Made by a program: the position numbers and the translations under genes. DNA of 64,000 nucleotides from NCBI GenBank assembly GCA_026702845.1, contig JADCLS010000015.1:1-64000 (forward strand), written 5' to 3'. The stretch comes from Candidatus Heimdallarchaeota archaeon. Its GTDB lineage: Archaea; Asgardarchaeota; Heimdallarchaeia; Heimdallarchaeales; Kariarchaeaceae. Under the pieces are notes generated by a model. The model ran no database searches. It saw only the letters and a list, made by a program, of their open reading frames with translations, and had not been told where the DNA came from. Of the stretch, positions 10,212 through 19,957 are shown piece after piece. Each line of letters opens with the position of its first letter. The first letter of the stretch is position 1.

Positions 10212-10580
10212 GTATATTCACCAAGTAAGGTATAGGTGAGATAGATAGAAATTCGTGCAACTCCTAAAAATGGCTGCACAACTCAATATTTACGCAATTT
10301 ATTTCTACTATTAAAACCCTATATATTGTTTCAAAGTTCATCATTCTAGGCGAATACGATATTCAAACATAATTTCACTAGGCTAATTACCATTCTCAAA
10401 ATGGTGAGTAGAGTTAATATATAGTATTTTATCACAAAAAAACATTTAGAAGGAAAAACCGGTCTCTTAAAGATTACTTGCACTATTATTTATCCCCAGA
10501 ATTACAATATATTCAATATCAGCTACTAGAAAATGTATACTAGAAAACCTTTAAGTACAATTTGAGCATTATATTGTTTT
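10212..10580. promoter_or_regulatory. Divergent promoter region between megasynthase and GTPase operon
   Basis: A 369-bp gap between two diverging genes. On the minus strand a TATA-like element (ATATATAGG, near 10312-10325) lies about 105 bp before the megasynthase ATG, leaving a leader that contains a GGTGA ribosome binding site. On the plus strand CTTTAAGTA at 10549-10557 is centred 28 bp before the ATG at 10581, fitting a leaderless transcript. No further gene is seen. Confidence 0.5.
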
Positions 10581-11480
10581 ATGAAAAAATCATTCACTTT
10601 TGTATTAGCTATTGCAGCTGTGGGATTTGTAGGATTTAGCCTCCTATATACTCCAACACAAGCAATTACCTCTGGAGGTACTGCCACAGGAACTCTTGAT
10701 GCTTCTGATGTGGGTCTTGTAGTATCAGATTCTAGCATCAGTATGACAGGGCTTTCATTTGACAGTGCTGATGTGGCAACTATTGGAGGAGAGACCCGTT
10801 ATTTATTCGAATCGGAGAATGAGGCCAGTGGAGATAAAATTACGTTCCACGAGAATGCAACCAATGTCAAAGCTTACTATTATATTGATACAACTGGTTT
10901 TTCTGCCCCATCCGGAGCCGCAACATCAAATAATTTTAACTGGGCTTTGTACAAAGTGGTGGGTAATACCTATGATGTGACCAATTTTAATGGCATCTCA
11001 ACTGGGGGTGCATATGGAGCATATATGTCTGAGAATATTACAGGGAGCACCGTATCTCCAAGCAGTATAACTGCACCCACTGGTGTAACACCCACTGGAG
11101 AGGGAACATTAACCTTCACCGTATTGATTTCTTCAGATGGCAATCTGTGGCAAGAACAATCAGTTACTATTTACTATGTTTGTGATGCCACTGCATTTTA
11201 CATCGATGATGATAGTGATTTATCTGCAGGTGATTATCAATCTGCAAACAACACTGGTGATGAGATCAGTATTCTTGGAAATACTTTCGTCTTGACTACT
11301 GCAGCTCCAACATCTAATTCACAATCCTTCACCTTTATGATGGGTTGGTATCAGGATGAGACTCAGAATGTCGTTGTTGGTGGTACCACCATGGAATTCT
11401 ATATGATGTTAGCAATACCTTTCGGTCCTGCTGGAGATTATGTTGCAACCATCACCATCACCGGTGCAGCATACGTATAG
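10581..11480 (+). CDS. Secreted Ser/Thr/Gly-rich protein with signal peptide
   Basis: A 299-residue exported protein of unknown family. The N-terminus has two lysines, a hydrophobic stretch of roughly 18 residues, then TPTQA, a good signal peptidase site near residue 28. The mature part is rich in Ser, Thr, Gly and Asp, alternates hydrophobic and polar residues as a beta-sandwich would, carries sequons such as NAT, NIT and NNT, and has no second membrane segment, so it should be released or wall-associated. The following gene on the same strand starts 14 bp after its stop, suggesting that this protein is co-made with the receptor-like protein and may be its extracellular partner. That role is inference from position only. 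Confidence 0.75.
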   Translation: MKKSFTFVLAIAAVGFVGFSLLYTPTQAITSGGTATGTLDASDVGLVVSDSSISMTGLSFDSADVATIGGETRYLFESENEASGDKITFHENATNVKAYYYIDTTGFSAPSGAATSNNFNWALYKVVGNTYDVTNFNGISTGGAYGAYMSENITGSTVSPSSITAPTGVTPTGEGTLTFTVLISSDGNLWQEQSVTIYYVCDATAFYIDDDSDLSAGDYQSANNTGDEISILGNTFVLTTAAPTSNSQSFTFMMGWYQDETQNVVVGGTTMEFYMMLAIPFGPAGDYVATITITGAAYV

Positions 11481-11494
11481 TGACCTGATTTCCA

Positions 11495-13120
11495 ATGGTA
11501 TCTGAGAAATTTAATACTAGATTATTAACAACCCTCAGATTCCATCTTATATTTCTTTTACTTATTTTTACTTTCCCACAGGTTTCAGCTGCAGAAGTGA
11601 ACTACTCACTAGATTTCAAAAATGTAGATTATGGATTTGTCAGCCCTGGAACTCGTTTACTTGGAAATTTTACAATTTATAATAACAATAATGCAGATGT
11701 TTTGAATTTTAGTATCACTGTATATTCTGAAATTACTCTTGATTACGATCTTGCGAAATTTGTTGTAATTACTGCAGGAAATAAAAAACTTGTCAATTTC
11801 GAGTTTATTGCACCTGATTCAGGTGGGGATTATGTAGTTAGAATAAAGGTAGCACCTAGTTCTGAGGGAATATCCTCAGGTAGTGTGGCAATTCCAGCAT
11901 ATGAGGGTTACCTCAAATTTACGGTTGTATCTCTTGGAATTTCGATGTTCTCCTTTCAATCTGGACATACTTCAGGAATTGGTCACCTGGAGGTGATAAA
12001 TATCAACAATGTAAGCCTCTTTCTTTCTGGGTTAATAGAATATTATTCAGAAGGAGTAAAAAAACATGAAACAGATCTTGATTCAGTTAATATCCCGGCC
12101 TATAATGAAAGTGAGATAAATTATCCCCGTGTGAGGTGGGAAATTGCTACAGGAGAATTAGATGATGGGTTATACACTGCTAAAGTAATGATCTACTACA
12201 ATCTATATGATAAACCCCGGAGTATTTCTTCAAATACTGGTTTTATTATAGGCGAAGCCCTTCCAATTATTTCTCTAGAACTCACAGCGTCTGAAAATAC
12301 AAATAAACAATATGCAACAGTATTCATTTTGGCTAAAAATGAAGGATACCTTCCGTATTTACTCGAATTTGATATAAGCATCAAAGATAAGGACAGTGGA
12401 TCATTATATTCCAATAATCATTTTGGAGAAATTGTGCAGGATGAATATGTCTATGCTGCGGATCTAAGGATTGATAGAGAAGGTGTGTATATTGCCACAG
12501 TTACTGGAAAAGGTGGTGACGTTAGTTTCACAGATTCTATCGAAATTGAGAGTAAAGGATTTCTTGAAACCCGAGAGGATCTTATCGATACAATAACTGA
12601 AGGTGCGGAACAGATACCCCTGTGGCTCTATATCCTCATGGGAGTGAATATCATTGCTTTTGTCTCATTTATATTAAACAAACTTCGAACCAAGAAGGTA
12701 GTTACAGATGTGGAGCCTATAATTGTAAAAGTAACACAAGTAGAACCTAAGATTAAGAAAATGCACATCTTCCTTTCCGAGGGAGAAGCTCTAGCCACTT
12801 ATGATCATGAGAAAAGAGAACTTGATGAGATGGAAATAGAAAAAATTGGCCAGATCATCATGTCGATAGCCCAGATCAATTTTGATATCTTGGATTACCT
12901 ACCTGTGGAGATAGATGCAACCACCACATTATATTTACAAATCCGTCAAGGCTTGGGAATAGCTTTCGAGTTGGATTCTTCCTCTGAATACCAGCGACTA
13001 ATCAATTCTGCCAGAATAAGAGAACGGGTGAATTTATTCGTCAGCATGCATGGAGATAATCTACGTAGAGGCTTAGTAGATCTACAGATAGAAGATTTCT
13101 TATCAATTTTTGAGGAATAA
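11495..13120 (+). CDS. Receptor-like single-pass membrane protein with long ectodomain and cytoplasmic tail
   Basis: A 541-residue protein. Residues about 12-33 form a signal peptide ending VSA. The ectodomain (about 34-365) alternates beta-strands with several NxS/T sequons and resembles archaeal CARDB/Ig-like surface repeats. One transmembrane helix follows (about 374-395, LWLYILMGVNIIAFVSFIL), then a Lys/Arg stop-transfer and a cytoplasmic tail of about 145 residues containing HIFLSEGEALATY, a strand-Gly-strand opening that loosely recalls roadblock/longin sensor folds. Its place between a secreted protein and a small GTPase suggests it relays an outside signal inward. No enzyme motif is seen and I do not recognise the family. 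Confidence 0.75.
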   Translation: MVSEKFNTRLLTTLRFHLIFLLLIFTFPQVSAAEVNYSLDFKNVDYGFVSPGTRLLGNFTIYNNNNADVLNFSITVYSEITLDYDLAKFVVITAGNKKLVNFEFIAPDSGGDYVVRIKVAPSSEGISSGSVAIPAYEGYLKFTVVSLGISMFSFQSGHTSGIGHLEVININNVSLFLSGLIEYYSEGVKKHETDLDSVNIPAYNESEINYPRVRWEIATGELDDGLYTAKVMIYYNLYDKPRSISSNTGFIIGEALPIISLELTASENTNKQYATVFILAKNEGYLPYLLEFDISIKDKDSGSLYSNNHFGEIVQDEYVYAADLRIDREGVYIATVTGKGGDVSFTDSIEIESKGFLETREDLIDTITEGAEQIPLWLYILMGVNIIAFVSFILNKLRTKKVVTDVEPIIVKVTQVEPKIKKMHIFLSEGEALATYDHEKRELDEMEIEKIGQIIMSIAQINFDILDYLPVEIDATTTLYLQIRQGLGIAFELDSSSEYQRLINSARIRERVNLFVSMHGDNLRRGLVDLQIEDFLSIFEE

Positions 13121-13195
13121 AAAATCAATAAATTACGCGATAGTTACTAAAAGGACAAAAGAGTATTTGTAATTTAAAATCATGATGAGTTACTT

Positions 13196-13738
13196 GTGAA
13201 AAAGAAATTTATTAGTAAGTTGGTTCTAATAGGAGATCCCGCGGTGGGAAAGACTAGTTTAAAGACCTACTTGACACAAGGCAAATTTGATGCATCCTCC
13301 CAGATGACCATAGGAGCTGATGTTACCAGGTATGCACTGGATATAAGTGATGAATTTCAATTAATCTTACAAATATGGGATATTGCAGGTCAAACAAAGC
13401 ATGGGGATCTAGCTGCAGGTTATTACAAGGGATCAAAAGGTGCGTTAGTAATCTTTGATATGACTAGAGCAGATACATTTGAGAATATTCCTTTCTGGCT
13501 TGATATGCTAATGAATTCCTTACAAGAAAAAATTCCCATTATGCTAATCGGCAACAAAATAGATCTATCCAATCAGGTTAAAATATCCAAGGATCAAGTA
13601 TTTGATTATGCCAAAGTATTAACTGATTGGTTGGGGTATAATGTTCCTGTAGCATTCACCTCTGCAAAGACTGGAGAGAATGTAAATGATAGCTTCTTCA
13701 ATGTTGCCAATTCAATGTTGGATAGAGTGATGAGTTAA
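13196..13738 (+). CDS. Ras/Rab-family small GTPase
   Basis: A 180-residue single-domain GTPase with all five G motifs: G1 GDPAVGKT (13-20), switch I threonine in MTIGAD (Thr38), G3 WDIAGQ (61-66, including the Gln that aligns with Ras Gln61), G4 NKID (120-123) and G5 TSAK (155-158). Length and motif spacing fit the Ras/Rab/Arf-like class common in Asgard archaea. There is no C-terminal prenylation cysteine, so membrane contact would need a partner. The start is GTG at 13196; the only nearby ATGs are in another frame that stops at once. Adjacent genes encode a receptor-like protein upstream and two sensor-type proteins downstream, which are candidate regulators or effectors. Confidence 0.93.
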   Translation: MKKKFISKLVLIGDPAVGKTSLKTYLTQGKFDASSQMTIGADVTRYALDISDEFQLILQIWDIAGQTKHGDLAAGYYKGSKGALVIFDMTRADTFENIPFWLDMLMNSLQEKIPIMLIGNKIDLSNQVKISKDQVFDYAKVLTDWLGYNVPVAFTSAKTGENVNDSFFNVANSMLDRVMS

Positions 13739-13752
13739 CACAGGTGAAATAT

Positions 13753-15108
13753 ATGGATGATATTCTAACCATATTTTTGGGAAAATTAAAGTATATTGAG
13801 GCAAATATTGTATCAGAACAGGAAAAGGACATTCAACTAAAACTTCTTTTCTCAGAATATATAGAAAATAAAGAGTACATGGATCTATATAATATCATGT
13901 CATACATGCAAACTGATGCCCCCAAGTGGTTGAACCGCACTATCCTATTACAGGTATCTAAAACAATAATAGACACTTGTGATGATGAAACTATGATTAT
14001 CGAGTTTATTCATCAGGGGTATGATATATTAAAATTAACATTAATACTTCCACCTAAGGACATACCAGTGAACGATATTCTTGAATTTTATATCGTTATT
14101 GGAGAAAAATACTGGAAACTGAAGATCTATGATACTGCCATTAGGGCGTATGATGATGCATTGTATCTGATGAAGGGCCTTAAGGCTAATTCCATCTCCA
14201 TGCTGAAGCTCATTTTACGTATCTCAAAATATCGAGAAAATCTCAGACAGTATCAAATTGCAGCACAGAATTCATTCCTTGGCTATGAAATTGCGGTGGA
14301 ATTGGCAAGTGAAGGATGGATTGAAGCCTTTGCTAAACATGTTGAGGACAATAATCTTGAGATAGCAAATGTCTATGCACATGCCACTCAAGCCCTTATC
14401 TGGGATAATGAGGAAAAGAAAGCTAGAAATAATATCATTCGAGCAATACAGGCCATTGCAGAGATTATTTTGGTTACTCAGAACACCAAGAATTTAACCT
14501 TGCTTATATCAACAATTATATCCACCTTCAAGACCTTTAGAGTACTTGATAAGGCCGATAATGAGGTAATAAATATACTCCGAATGGTTATTGGACAATC
14601 TGGTGATGAGAATATTCTGGAAGTAGCAAAAGGCTTAATTAATTATTGTAAACTTGCATATTTTCCTGTTATCTATACAATTATGGTCATTTCAGATGCT
14701 GGTTCCTTAGTATACTCCAAGGATTTGGAAATAATTACAAAATCTGATACTGAACAAACTGAAACAACATTATTTGATGATGAGGGAAAAAATCTATACT
14801 CTGGCCTATTTACTGCAATGAGTACTTCAATGAAGATGGCTCTTGGTTCTTCAGATGCAGTGAATGCCATAGAGTACGAGGGCCAGATCATCATGATTGA
14901 GGAATGTAATGTTTTTACAACCTACTTAATCTGTGATAGAGAAACATATGAATTACGTAATCAACTATCAAAATTTACCAATCAGATTGATAACAGCTTC
15001 AAATCCATGAATGCATTGATGGTGAGTTCAAAGGAGTATATGGAAGCTATGATTGAACCCTTATTCAAGAAACATTTTGCAAATTATATACCAAATAATG
15101 GTATTTGA
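13753..15108 (+). CDS. Helical-repeat protein with C-terminal roadblock/longin-like module
   Basis: About 451 residues. The first two thirds are mostly amphipathic helices that look like divergent TPR repeats. The C-terminal part, after about residue 300, begins with a hydrophobic strand and VISDAGSLVYS, then LYSGLFTAMSTSMKMAL and IEYEGQIIMIEE, a layout shared with the next gene and with the gene at 40.2 kb. The same frame opens at a GTG at 13744, but that GTG is part of an AGGTGA Shine-Dalgarno placed five bases before the ATG at 13753, so I prefer the ATG. It begins 14 bp after the GTPase stop. A role as GTPase regulator or effector is inference. Confidence 0.7.
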   Translation: MDDILTIFLGKLKYIEANIVSEQEKDIQLKLLFSEYIENKEYMDLYNIMSYMQTDAPKWLNRTILLQVSKTIIDTCDDETMIIEFIHQGYDILKLTLILPPKDIPVNDILEFYIVIGEKYWKLKIYDTAIRAYDDALYLMKGLKANSISMLKLILRISKYRENLRQYQIAAQNSFLGYEIAVELASEGWIEAFAKHVEDNNLEIANVYAHATQALIWDNEEKKARNNIIRAIQAIAEIILVTQNTKNLTLLISTIISTFKTFRVLDKADNEVINILRMVIGQSGDENILEVAKGLINYCKLAYFPVIYTIMVISDAGSLVYSKDLEIITKSDTEQTETTLFDDEGKNLYSGLFTAMSTSMKMALGSSDAVNAIEYEGQIIMIEECNVFTTYLICDRETYELRNQLSKFTNQIDNSFKSMNALMVSSKEYMEAMIEPLFKKHFANYIPNNGI

Positions 15109-15179
15109 AGATCAAAATTTCAGATTTTTTGTGTCTAGTGATGAAAGAATTAATATGAATTTGATTCTAGAAAAATATA

Positions 15180-17324
15180 GTGCCTGAGTACTCCTCTTTT
15201 TTAACAGATTTGCAGCTTGCCATTCAAAACAAGGATGAAGAGACTGCGGTTAGAATAATTGAGAATGTCATTGATGACGAACTCCTTGCAGATGAACAGC
15301 TTATCAATTTCATCGAGATCGCATCTGAATACTATCGACGAAACAAGATGTTTGCACGAGCTTCTGAGTTGTTGCAAAAAGGTATTTCATTAACCAATGT
15401 AGAGATGCAACTTGCCAATTTACATGCAAAATTAGCAAACATTCATTTTTTAAATTCTAATTATGAAGAAGCCTTCAATTCATTCAAGATTAGTAATGAA
15501 ATTTTTGTCGATTCATATAATTTTCCTGGTTCTATGAGTTCAGCAATCAAACTAGCTGAAATCTGCATAATTCAAGGAGAATTTTCTAGAGCATTTGATT
15601 ACATTGATTCTGCAATCATAAAACAAGATTCAACTGGTGACAAAACATTTGAAAGAGAATTAATCCTATTACAAACGACTGCTTTTTTTAAAATGGGTGA
15701 GATCGATGAAGCAGAGAAATGTCTGTATGAAAATGATCACCTTTTTGATACAGCAAACAAAAGGAATAAATCATTATTCAACTACCTCAGAGGGGAAATT
15801 TATGACCTTAGAGGCAATTTACATAAAGCAATGCAATTTAATACTGCTGCCAAGGAACTGCGTGAGTCATTAGGAGATAAAAGGTTAATTGGTGTTTCTA
15901 CCATGAAAATGGCAGATTTGTATCAGAAAATGGGTGAACTCAATCTTTCAGAGACAACTCATCTAGAGGCACTAGATCTATTCAAAGAAGAACGAGATCT
16001 TTATCAGATTGCACTGGCATACACAAATCTAGGCACTGTACTGTATAAAAAAGGAGAGCTAGTGAAATCACTGGAATATCTCCATGAGAGCCTTGATCTG
16101 ATGGCAAAGCTAGGAATACGAGATAAAAAGGGAGATATTTACAATTTCATCGGTGAGATCTATTATAATCAGAAGAATTTTGAACAAGCAATAAAATATC
16201 AGAACCTCAGTATTGCTGCTTATCGATCAATGAATGATAATATCAATATTGTCAATGCGTATTTCAGCCTTATGAATGTTGGACTTGCTATATCTGATTC
16301 AGGCCTACAGGAGTCAATGATGAAACAGATTGAGGATTTATACAGGCAGGATGTGAACAACCTGAAAATTGACCTGTATCATAAGATTTCCAAAGCATTG
16401 GTGCTCAAACAAAGTGGAAGAAGATACAAAATTGGACAAGCAGAATTAATTTTAAATGATATCATCAATGCTACTCTAGTGGAGCATAAAATCATAATTT
16501 TGGCTATGCAGCAAAAGGCTGCATTATTACTCGATGAGTTATCAAGTACCGGTGCAGAGGATGAAATTCTCAAGGAATTAATTGAATTGATAGATAAATT
16601 AGATATAATTGCTATGAATCAGAATTCCTCCATCATTCAAGTTGAAACATCTATACTAAATTCTATCCTATCCTTACTTCAAGGGGATCTAGTAGTTGCG
16701 GAATCATTATTTGACCAAGCAGAAATGCTTGCTGAAAGTAAAAACTTAACCTTCATTATCGATAAACTAAAACGGATACGAGAGCTATATAACTCAGATT
16801 TTGATGAATGGGAAAAAATATCCAGCCTGAAAATTCCAATTAAGGAGAAATTGAGGTTTAATTCAGTATATCGTATGCTTGAGAGTACTAAGAAATCACT
16901 TTTTGATCCCTTTGCAGATCCCATCAGTGAAGATCCCAAATTATTACTAATTATCACAAAGGCAGGTCTTGTGTTCTTCTCGTATAAATTTGATAATTCT
17001 GTGATTGAAGAACATTTAATAGCCGCATTCTTGACAGCAATCAACAGTTTTGCCAATGATGCCTTCCAAACCTCAGGAACTCTTGAAACTATTAAGCATC
17101 AAAATTATAGTATCACACAAATACAACAGGAAACTCTGAATTATTACTATGTATACGAAAATATTAGCAACAATGCCAGTAAGAAATTACGTGAATTCAT
17201 ATCCTACTTTGGAAATGATTTCAAGGATTACCTTGCAGCTACTAAAAGTAAAATAAACATTATTCCGAATATTCAGCTTACAGAAAAACAGGGAGAACAT
17301 ATTCGAGCGATATTCTTATCTTGA
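15180..17324 (+). CDS. TPR-repeat protein with C-terminal roadblock/longin-like module
   Basis: A 714-residue protein starting at GTG. Residues about 20-420 carry tandem 34-40-residue helical repeats of TPR type; the clearest are ALAYTNLGTVLYKKGELVKS and DIYNFIGEIYYNQKNFEQAI, each with the small-large residue pattern and Gly/Ala at TPR positions. A further helical section follows. The last 140 residues form the module shared with two neighbours: LLIITKAGLVFFSY, then HLIAAFLTAINSFANDAF. TPRs normally bind proteins, so this is probably a scaffold joining the GTPase pathway to a partner; the module may sense or bind the GTPase (inference). It is the last gene of the operon and its stop codon abuts the convergent KAS III gene. 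Confidence 0.8.
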   Translation: MPEYSSFLTDLQLAIQNKDEETAVRIIENVIDDELLADEQLINFIEIASEYYRRNKMFARASELLQKGISLTNVEMQLANLHAKLANIHFLNSNYEEAFNSFKISNEIFVDSYNFPGSMSSAIKLAEICIIQGEFSRAFDYIDSAIIKQDSTGDKTFERELILLQTTAFFKMGEIDEAEKCLYENDHLFDTANKRNKSLFNYLRGEIYDLRGNLHKAMQFNTAAKELRESLGDKRLIGVSTMKMADLYQKMGELNLSETTHLEALDLFKEERDLYQIALAYTNLGTVLYKKGELVKSLEYLHESLDLMAKLGIRDKKGDIYNFIGEIYYNQKNFEQAIKYQNLSIAAYRSMNDNINIVNAYFSLMNVGLAISDSGLQESMMKQIEDLYRQDVNNLKIDLYHKISKALVLKQSGRRYKIGQAELILNDIINATLVEHKIIILAMQQKAALLLDELSSTGAEDEILKELIELIDKLDIIAMNQNSSIIQVETSILNSILSLLQGDLVVAESLFDQAEMLAESKNLTFIIDKLKRIRELYNSDFDEWEKISSLKIPIKEKLRFNSVYRMLESTKKSLFDPFADPISEDPKLLLIITKAGLVFFSYKFDNSVIEEHLIAAFLTAINSFANDAFQTSGTLETIKHQNYSITQIQQETLNYYYVYENISNNASKKLREFISYFGNDFKDYLAATKSKINIIPNIQLTEKQGEHIRAIFLS

Positions 17325-18263
17325 TTACCATTCTATGGCCATAGTTGCAATGGAGAAGCCCAATGCAGTTCCAGTAACAAGAATTTTGGAACCTTTCTGA
17401 ATCATTCCCTTCTCAATTCCATACTCTAGTTGAGCCATGAGATCATTTGTACCCATATGAGGTATCTGAGTGAGACATTCTATTCCCGTTCGTTCAAGTG
17501 GAAAGTTAACCGAATCTAAAACCATTTTTGTCGCAGCATAACTAGAGCAAGAAATTGCAATGAAATCAAGATCCTTGGGGAAGGTGTTTAATACCCTACA
17601 ACCTTGCATTAACTGTTTTTGGAAGCTTTTTACCATGAATTGAGAGAGGTCTCTCCCTTTCTGCAGATTTTGCATGGTATAAATGGCATGTTCATCCATC
17701 TGGAACATATCTCCAAATTGAGAATCTGACTGAATATCAGTATATTTTATCATATGTCCGGTATCGGATTTGGCAAAGAGAACAGCACCAATTGAATCTG
17801 CAAATATACAGTTCCCATCCGTGCAATTGTTAGTATATTGAGTTGTTAACTGAACAGATCCCAGAACGACATTTTCAATGCTCTCTTCTGACATGTGTAA
17901 TCCTGCCATTTGAGCTGCAATTATCATAGAGGCACAACCATTAGTCATTTCCACCATAAAGGCTTCAGTATTTTCTAAGACAGCATGCACCGGAGGACCT
18001 GCCCCTTCAGGATGTTTCTGATAACCGTTATGTACACCAAAGATTGCTTGCACATCAGATCCTTTAACTCCTGATGTTTCCATGATTCGTGCTACATGCT
18101 TTCCTAATCTATCTTTCCACTCTGACTCATCAGAATACACATATGTATGGCTTACAGGATTCTTACGCTTTATAGAATCAGATAAATCTAAAGAATCAAC
18201 AGCTATGGATTTATCTCCCTTCTCATATGACCAAGCGACTAGGGATAGATTATCAAATTTCAT
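17325..18263 (-). CDS. KAS III (FabH)-like thiolase-fold acyltransferase with altered triad
   Basis: A 312-residue thiolase-fold protein similar in length and layout to beta-ketoacyl-ACP synthase III. The nucleophile is present as Cys110 in NGCAS. In FabH the other two catalytic residues are the His of HQAN and the Asn of GNTS. Here the first region reads IAISCSSYAA, with no His, and the second reads IPHMGTND, where my alignment puts His at the Asn position. The protein may therefore transfer acyl groups without decarboxylative condensation, or prime the megasynthase (both inference). It is downstream of the carboxylase genes, 65 bp after the carboxyltransferase stop, and is probably cotranscribed. 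The start is an ATG. Confidence 0.75.
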   Translation of the reverse strand: MKFDNLSLVAWSYEKGDKSIAVDSLDLSDSIKRKNPVSHTYVYSDESEWKDRLGKHVARIMETSGVKGSDVQAIFGVHNGYQKHPEGAGPPVHAVLENTEAFMVEMTNGCASMIIAAQMAGLHMSEESIENVVLGSVQLTTQYTNNCTDGNCIFADSIGAVLFAKSDTGHMIKYTDIQSDSQFGDMFQMDEHAIYTMQNLQKGRDLSQFMVKSFQKQLMQGCRVLNTFPKDLDFIAISCSSYAATKMVLDSVNFPLERTGIECLTQIPHMGTNDLMAQLEYGIEKGMIQKGSKILVTGTALGFSIATMAIEW

Positions 18264-18328
18264 AACTTAATTCCATTTTTTTTATCATGAGTTATAAAAA
18301 TTAGTACTTGATTACATTAGAATTGAAT

Positions 18329-19891
18329 TTAGAGAGGAATATTTCCATGTTTCTTCTTAGGCCTTGTTTCACGTTTGGTTAATAATGGCCATAGAGCTTC
18401 GATAATTCTAGGTCTTGTTTCTGATGGAATAATAACTGAATCAATATGTCCAAGCTGAGCAGCAGTATATGGTGAGTAGAACTCTTTCTTGTATTCTTCA
18501 ATTAACTCCTCACGCTTTGTATCAGAATTTTCGGCCGCATCTATCTCACGACGATTCAATATATTTACAGCACCTTCTGCACCCATAACTGCAATTTCCG
18601 CCATTGGCCATGAAAAATTTACATCCGTTTGCAAATGCTTGGATGCCATCACAATATATGCTCCACCAAAGCTTTTCCGAGTAATCACTGCAATTTTTGG
18701 GATAGTAGCCTCACAATAAGCATATAACAATTTTGCACCATTACGGATTATTCCTCTACTCTCCTGTTCCGTTCCTGGTAGAAAACCAGGTACATCTACA
18801 AATGTAATTACCGGAATATTGAATGAATCACACATTCTGATAAATTTAGCTGCTTTTATCGAAGCATCAATATCTAAAGCCCCGGCTAAAACCTTGGGTT
18901 GATTTGCTACGATACCCACTGGGATCCCATTAAGTCTAGAAAAGCCTACTATTATATTTTTTGCCCAGTGGGGGAGGATCTCTAAAAATTCACCATGATC
19001 AACTACTTCTTTTATAATATCATACATATCATAAGCTGCCATAGGATCATCTGGAATAATAATATCCAATTTCTCTGATTTTCTTTCTTTATCATCAGTA
19101 GCAGTTATCTGGGGAGCATCTCCTAGGTTATTTGAGGGAAGGTATGACAAGATCTGTTTCACCAAATCCAAACCTTCCTCCTCATTCTTGGATGTCAAAT
19201 GAGCAACTCCTGACTTGAATGCATGAGTTGAAGTTCCACCTAATTCCTCAAAACTGGTTTCTTCTCCCATTACTGTCTTGACAACAGAAGGTCCAGTAAC
19301 AAACATGTGACTGGTATCTTCAATCATAATAATAAAATCTGTTAAGGCAGGAGAATAAACCGCACCTCCAGCACTTGGACCCATAATTACTGAAATTTGG
19401 GGAATCACGCCAGATGCGGAGACATTTCTGAAAAATATCTCTCCATATCCTGCAAGAGCATCAATTCCTTCTTGAATTCTAGCTCCACCACTATCATTTA
19501 TTCCAATAACTGGTGCTCCTGTTTTCATTGCTTGATCATAGAGATTTGTAATTTTTTTCGCATGAGCATTACCTAGAGAGCCTCCCAACACTGTGAAATC
19601 CTGAGAGAAAACATATACTAGTCTTCCATCAATTCTTCCATATCCAGTAACCACTCCATCTCCATCAATTTTGGGTTTACCTTTCATCAGCCCCACTTCT
19701 TTGTGAGCCATGAAAATCCCGGTTTCTACAAAACTATCAGGATCCAATAATCTTGCTATTCTTTCTCTAGCAGTAAATTTACCCTTAGCATGCTGAGCGT
19801 CAATTCTTTTTTGACCCCCACCTTCCATTGCTTTGGCAATCTTTTCTTTGTGTTCTTGGATTTTATCCTTGTTAGTAGAGCTAGGAACCAT
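18329..19891 (-). CDS. Acyl-CoA carboxylase, carboxyltransferase subunit
   Basis: A 520-residue protein of the PccB/MmdA/AccD5 family, full length for a fused alpha/beta carboxyltransferase with two crotonase-fold halves. It transfers CO2 from carboxybiotin to an acyl-CoA. Typical motifs are [50 protein letters not shown] and the C-terminal [11 protein letters not shown]. In Streptomyces enzymes the residue after GGAY helps set substrate choice (Asp for propionyl-CoA, Ile for broader acetyl-CoA use); here it is Ile413. That points toward malonyl-CoA production, though archaeal enzymes often accept both substrates. It is third in a minus-strand operon behind the biotin carboxylase and biotin carrier genes. 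Confidence 0.93.
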   Translation of the reverse strand: MVPSSTNKDKIQEHKEKIAKAMEGGGQKRIDAQHAKGKFTARERIARLLDPDSFVETGIFMAHKEVGLMKGKPKIDGDGVVTGYGRIDGRLVYVFSQDFTVLGGSLGNAHAKKITNLYDQAMKTGAPVIGINDSGGARIQEGIDALAGYGEIFFRNVSASGVIPQISVIMGPSAGGAVYSPALTDFIIMIEDTSHMFVTGPSVVKTVMGEETSFEELGGTSTHAFKSGVAHLTSKNEEEGLDLVKQILSYLPSNNLGDAPQITATDDKERKSEKLDIIIPDDPMAAYDMYDIIKEVVDHGEFLEILPHWAKNIIVGFSRLNGIPVGIVANQPKVLAGALDIDASIKAAKFIRMCDSFNIPVITFVDVPGFLPGTEQESRGIIRNGAKLLYAYCEATIPKIAVITRKSFGGAYIVMASKHLQTDVNFSWPMAEIAVMGAEGAVNILNRREIDAAENSDTKREELIEEYKKEFYSPYTAAQLGHIDSVIIPSETRPRIIEALWPLLTKRETRPKKKHGNIPL

Positions 19892-19957
19892 AATCGTGAC
19901 TAAAATACTAGCTTATTAAATAGTTCTTCTAAGGATTGAAATTATTTCCTCGATACT

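Noticed and set aside
16679..17056. A 125-codon minus-strand frame
   Set aside because: It is antisense to the TPR protein and shows no recognisable features or ribosome site.
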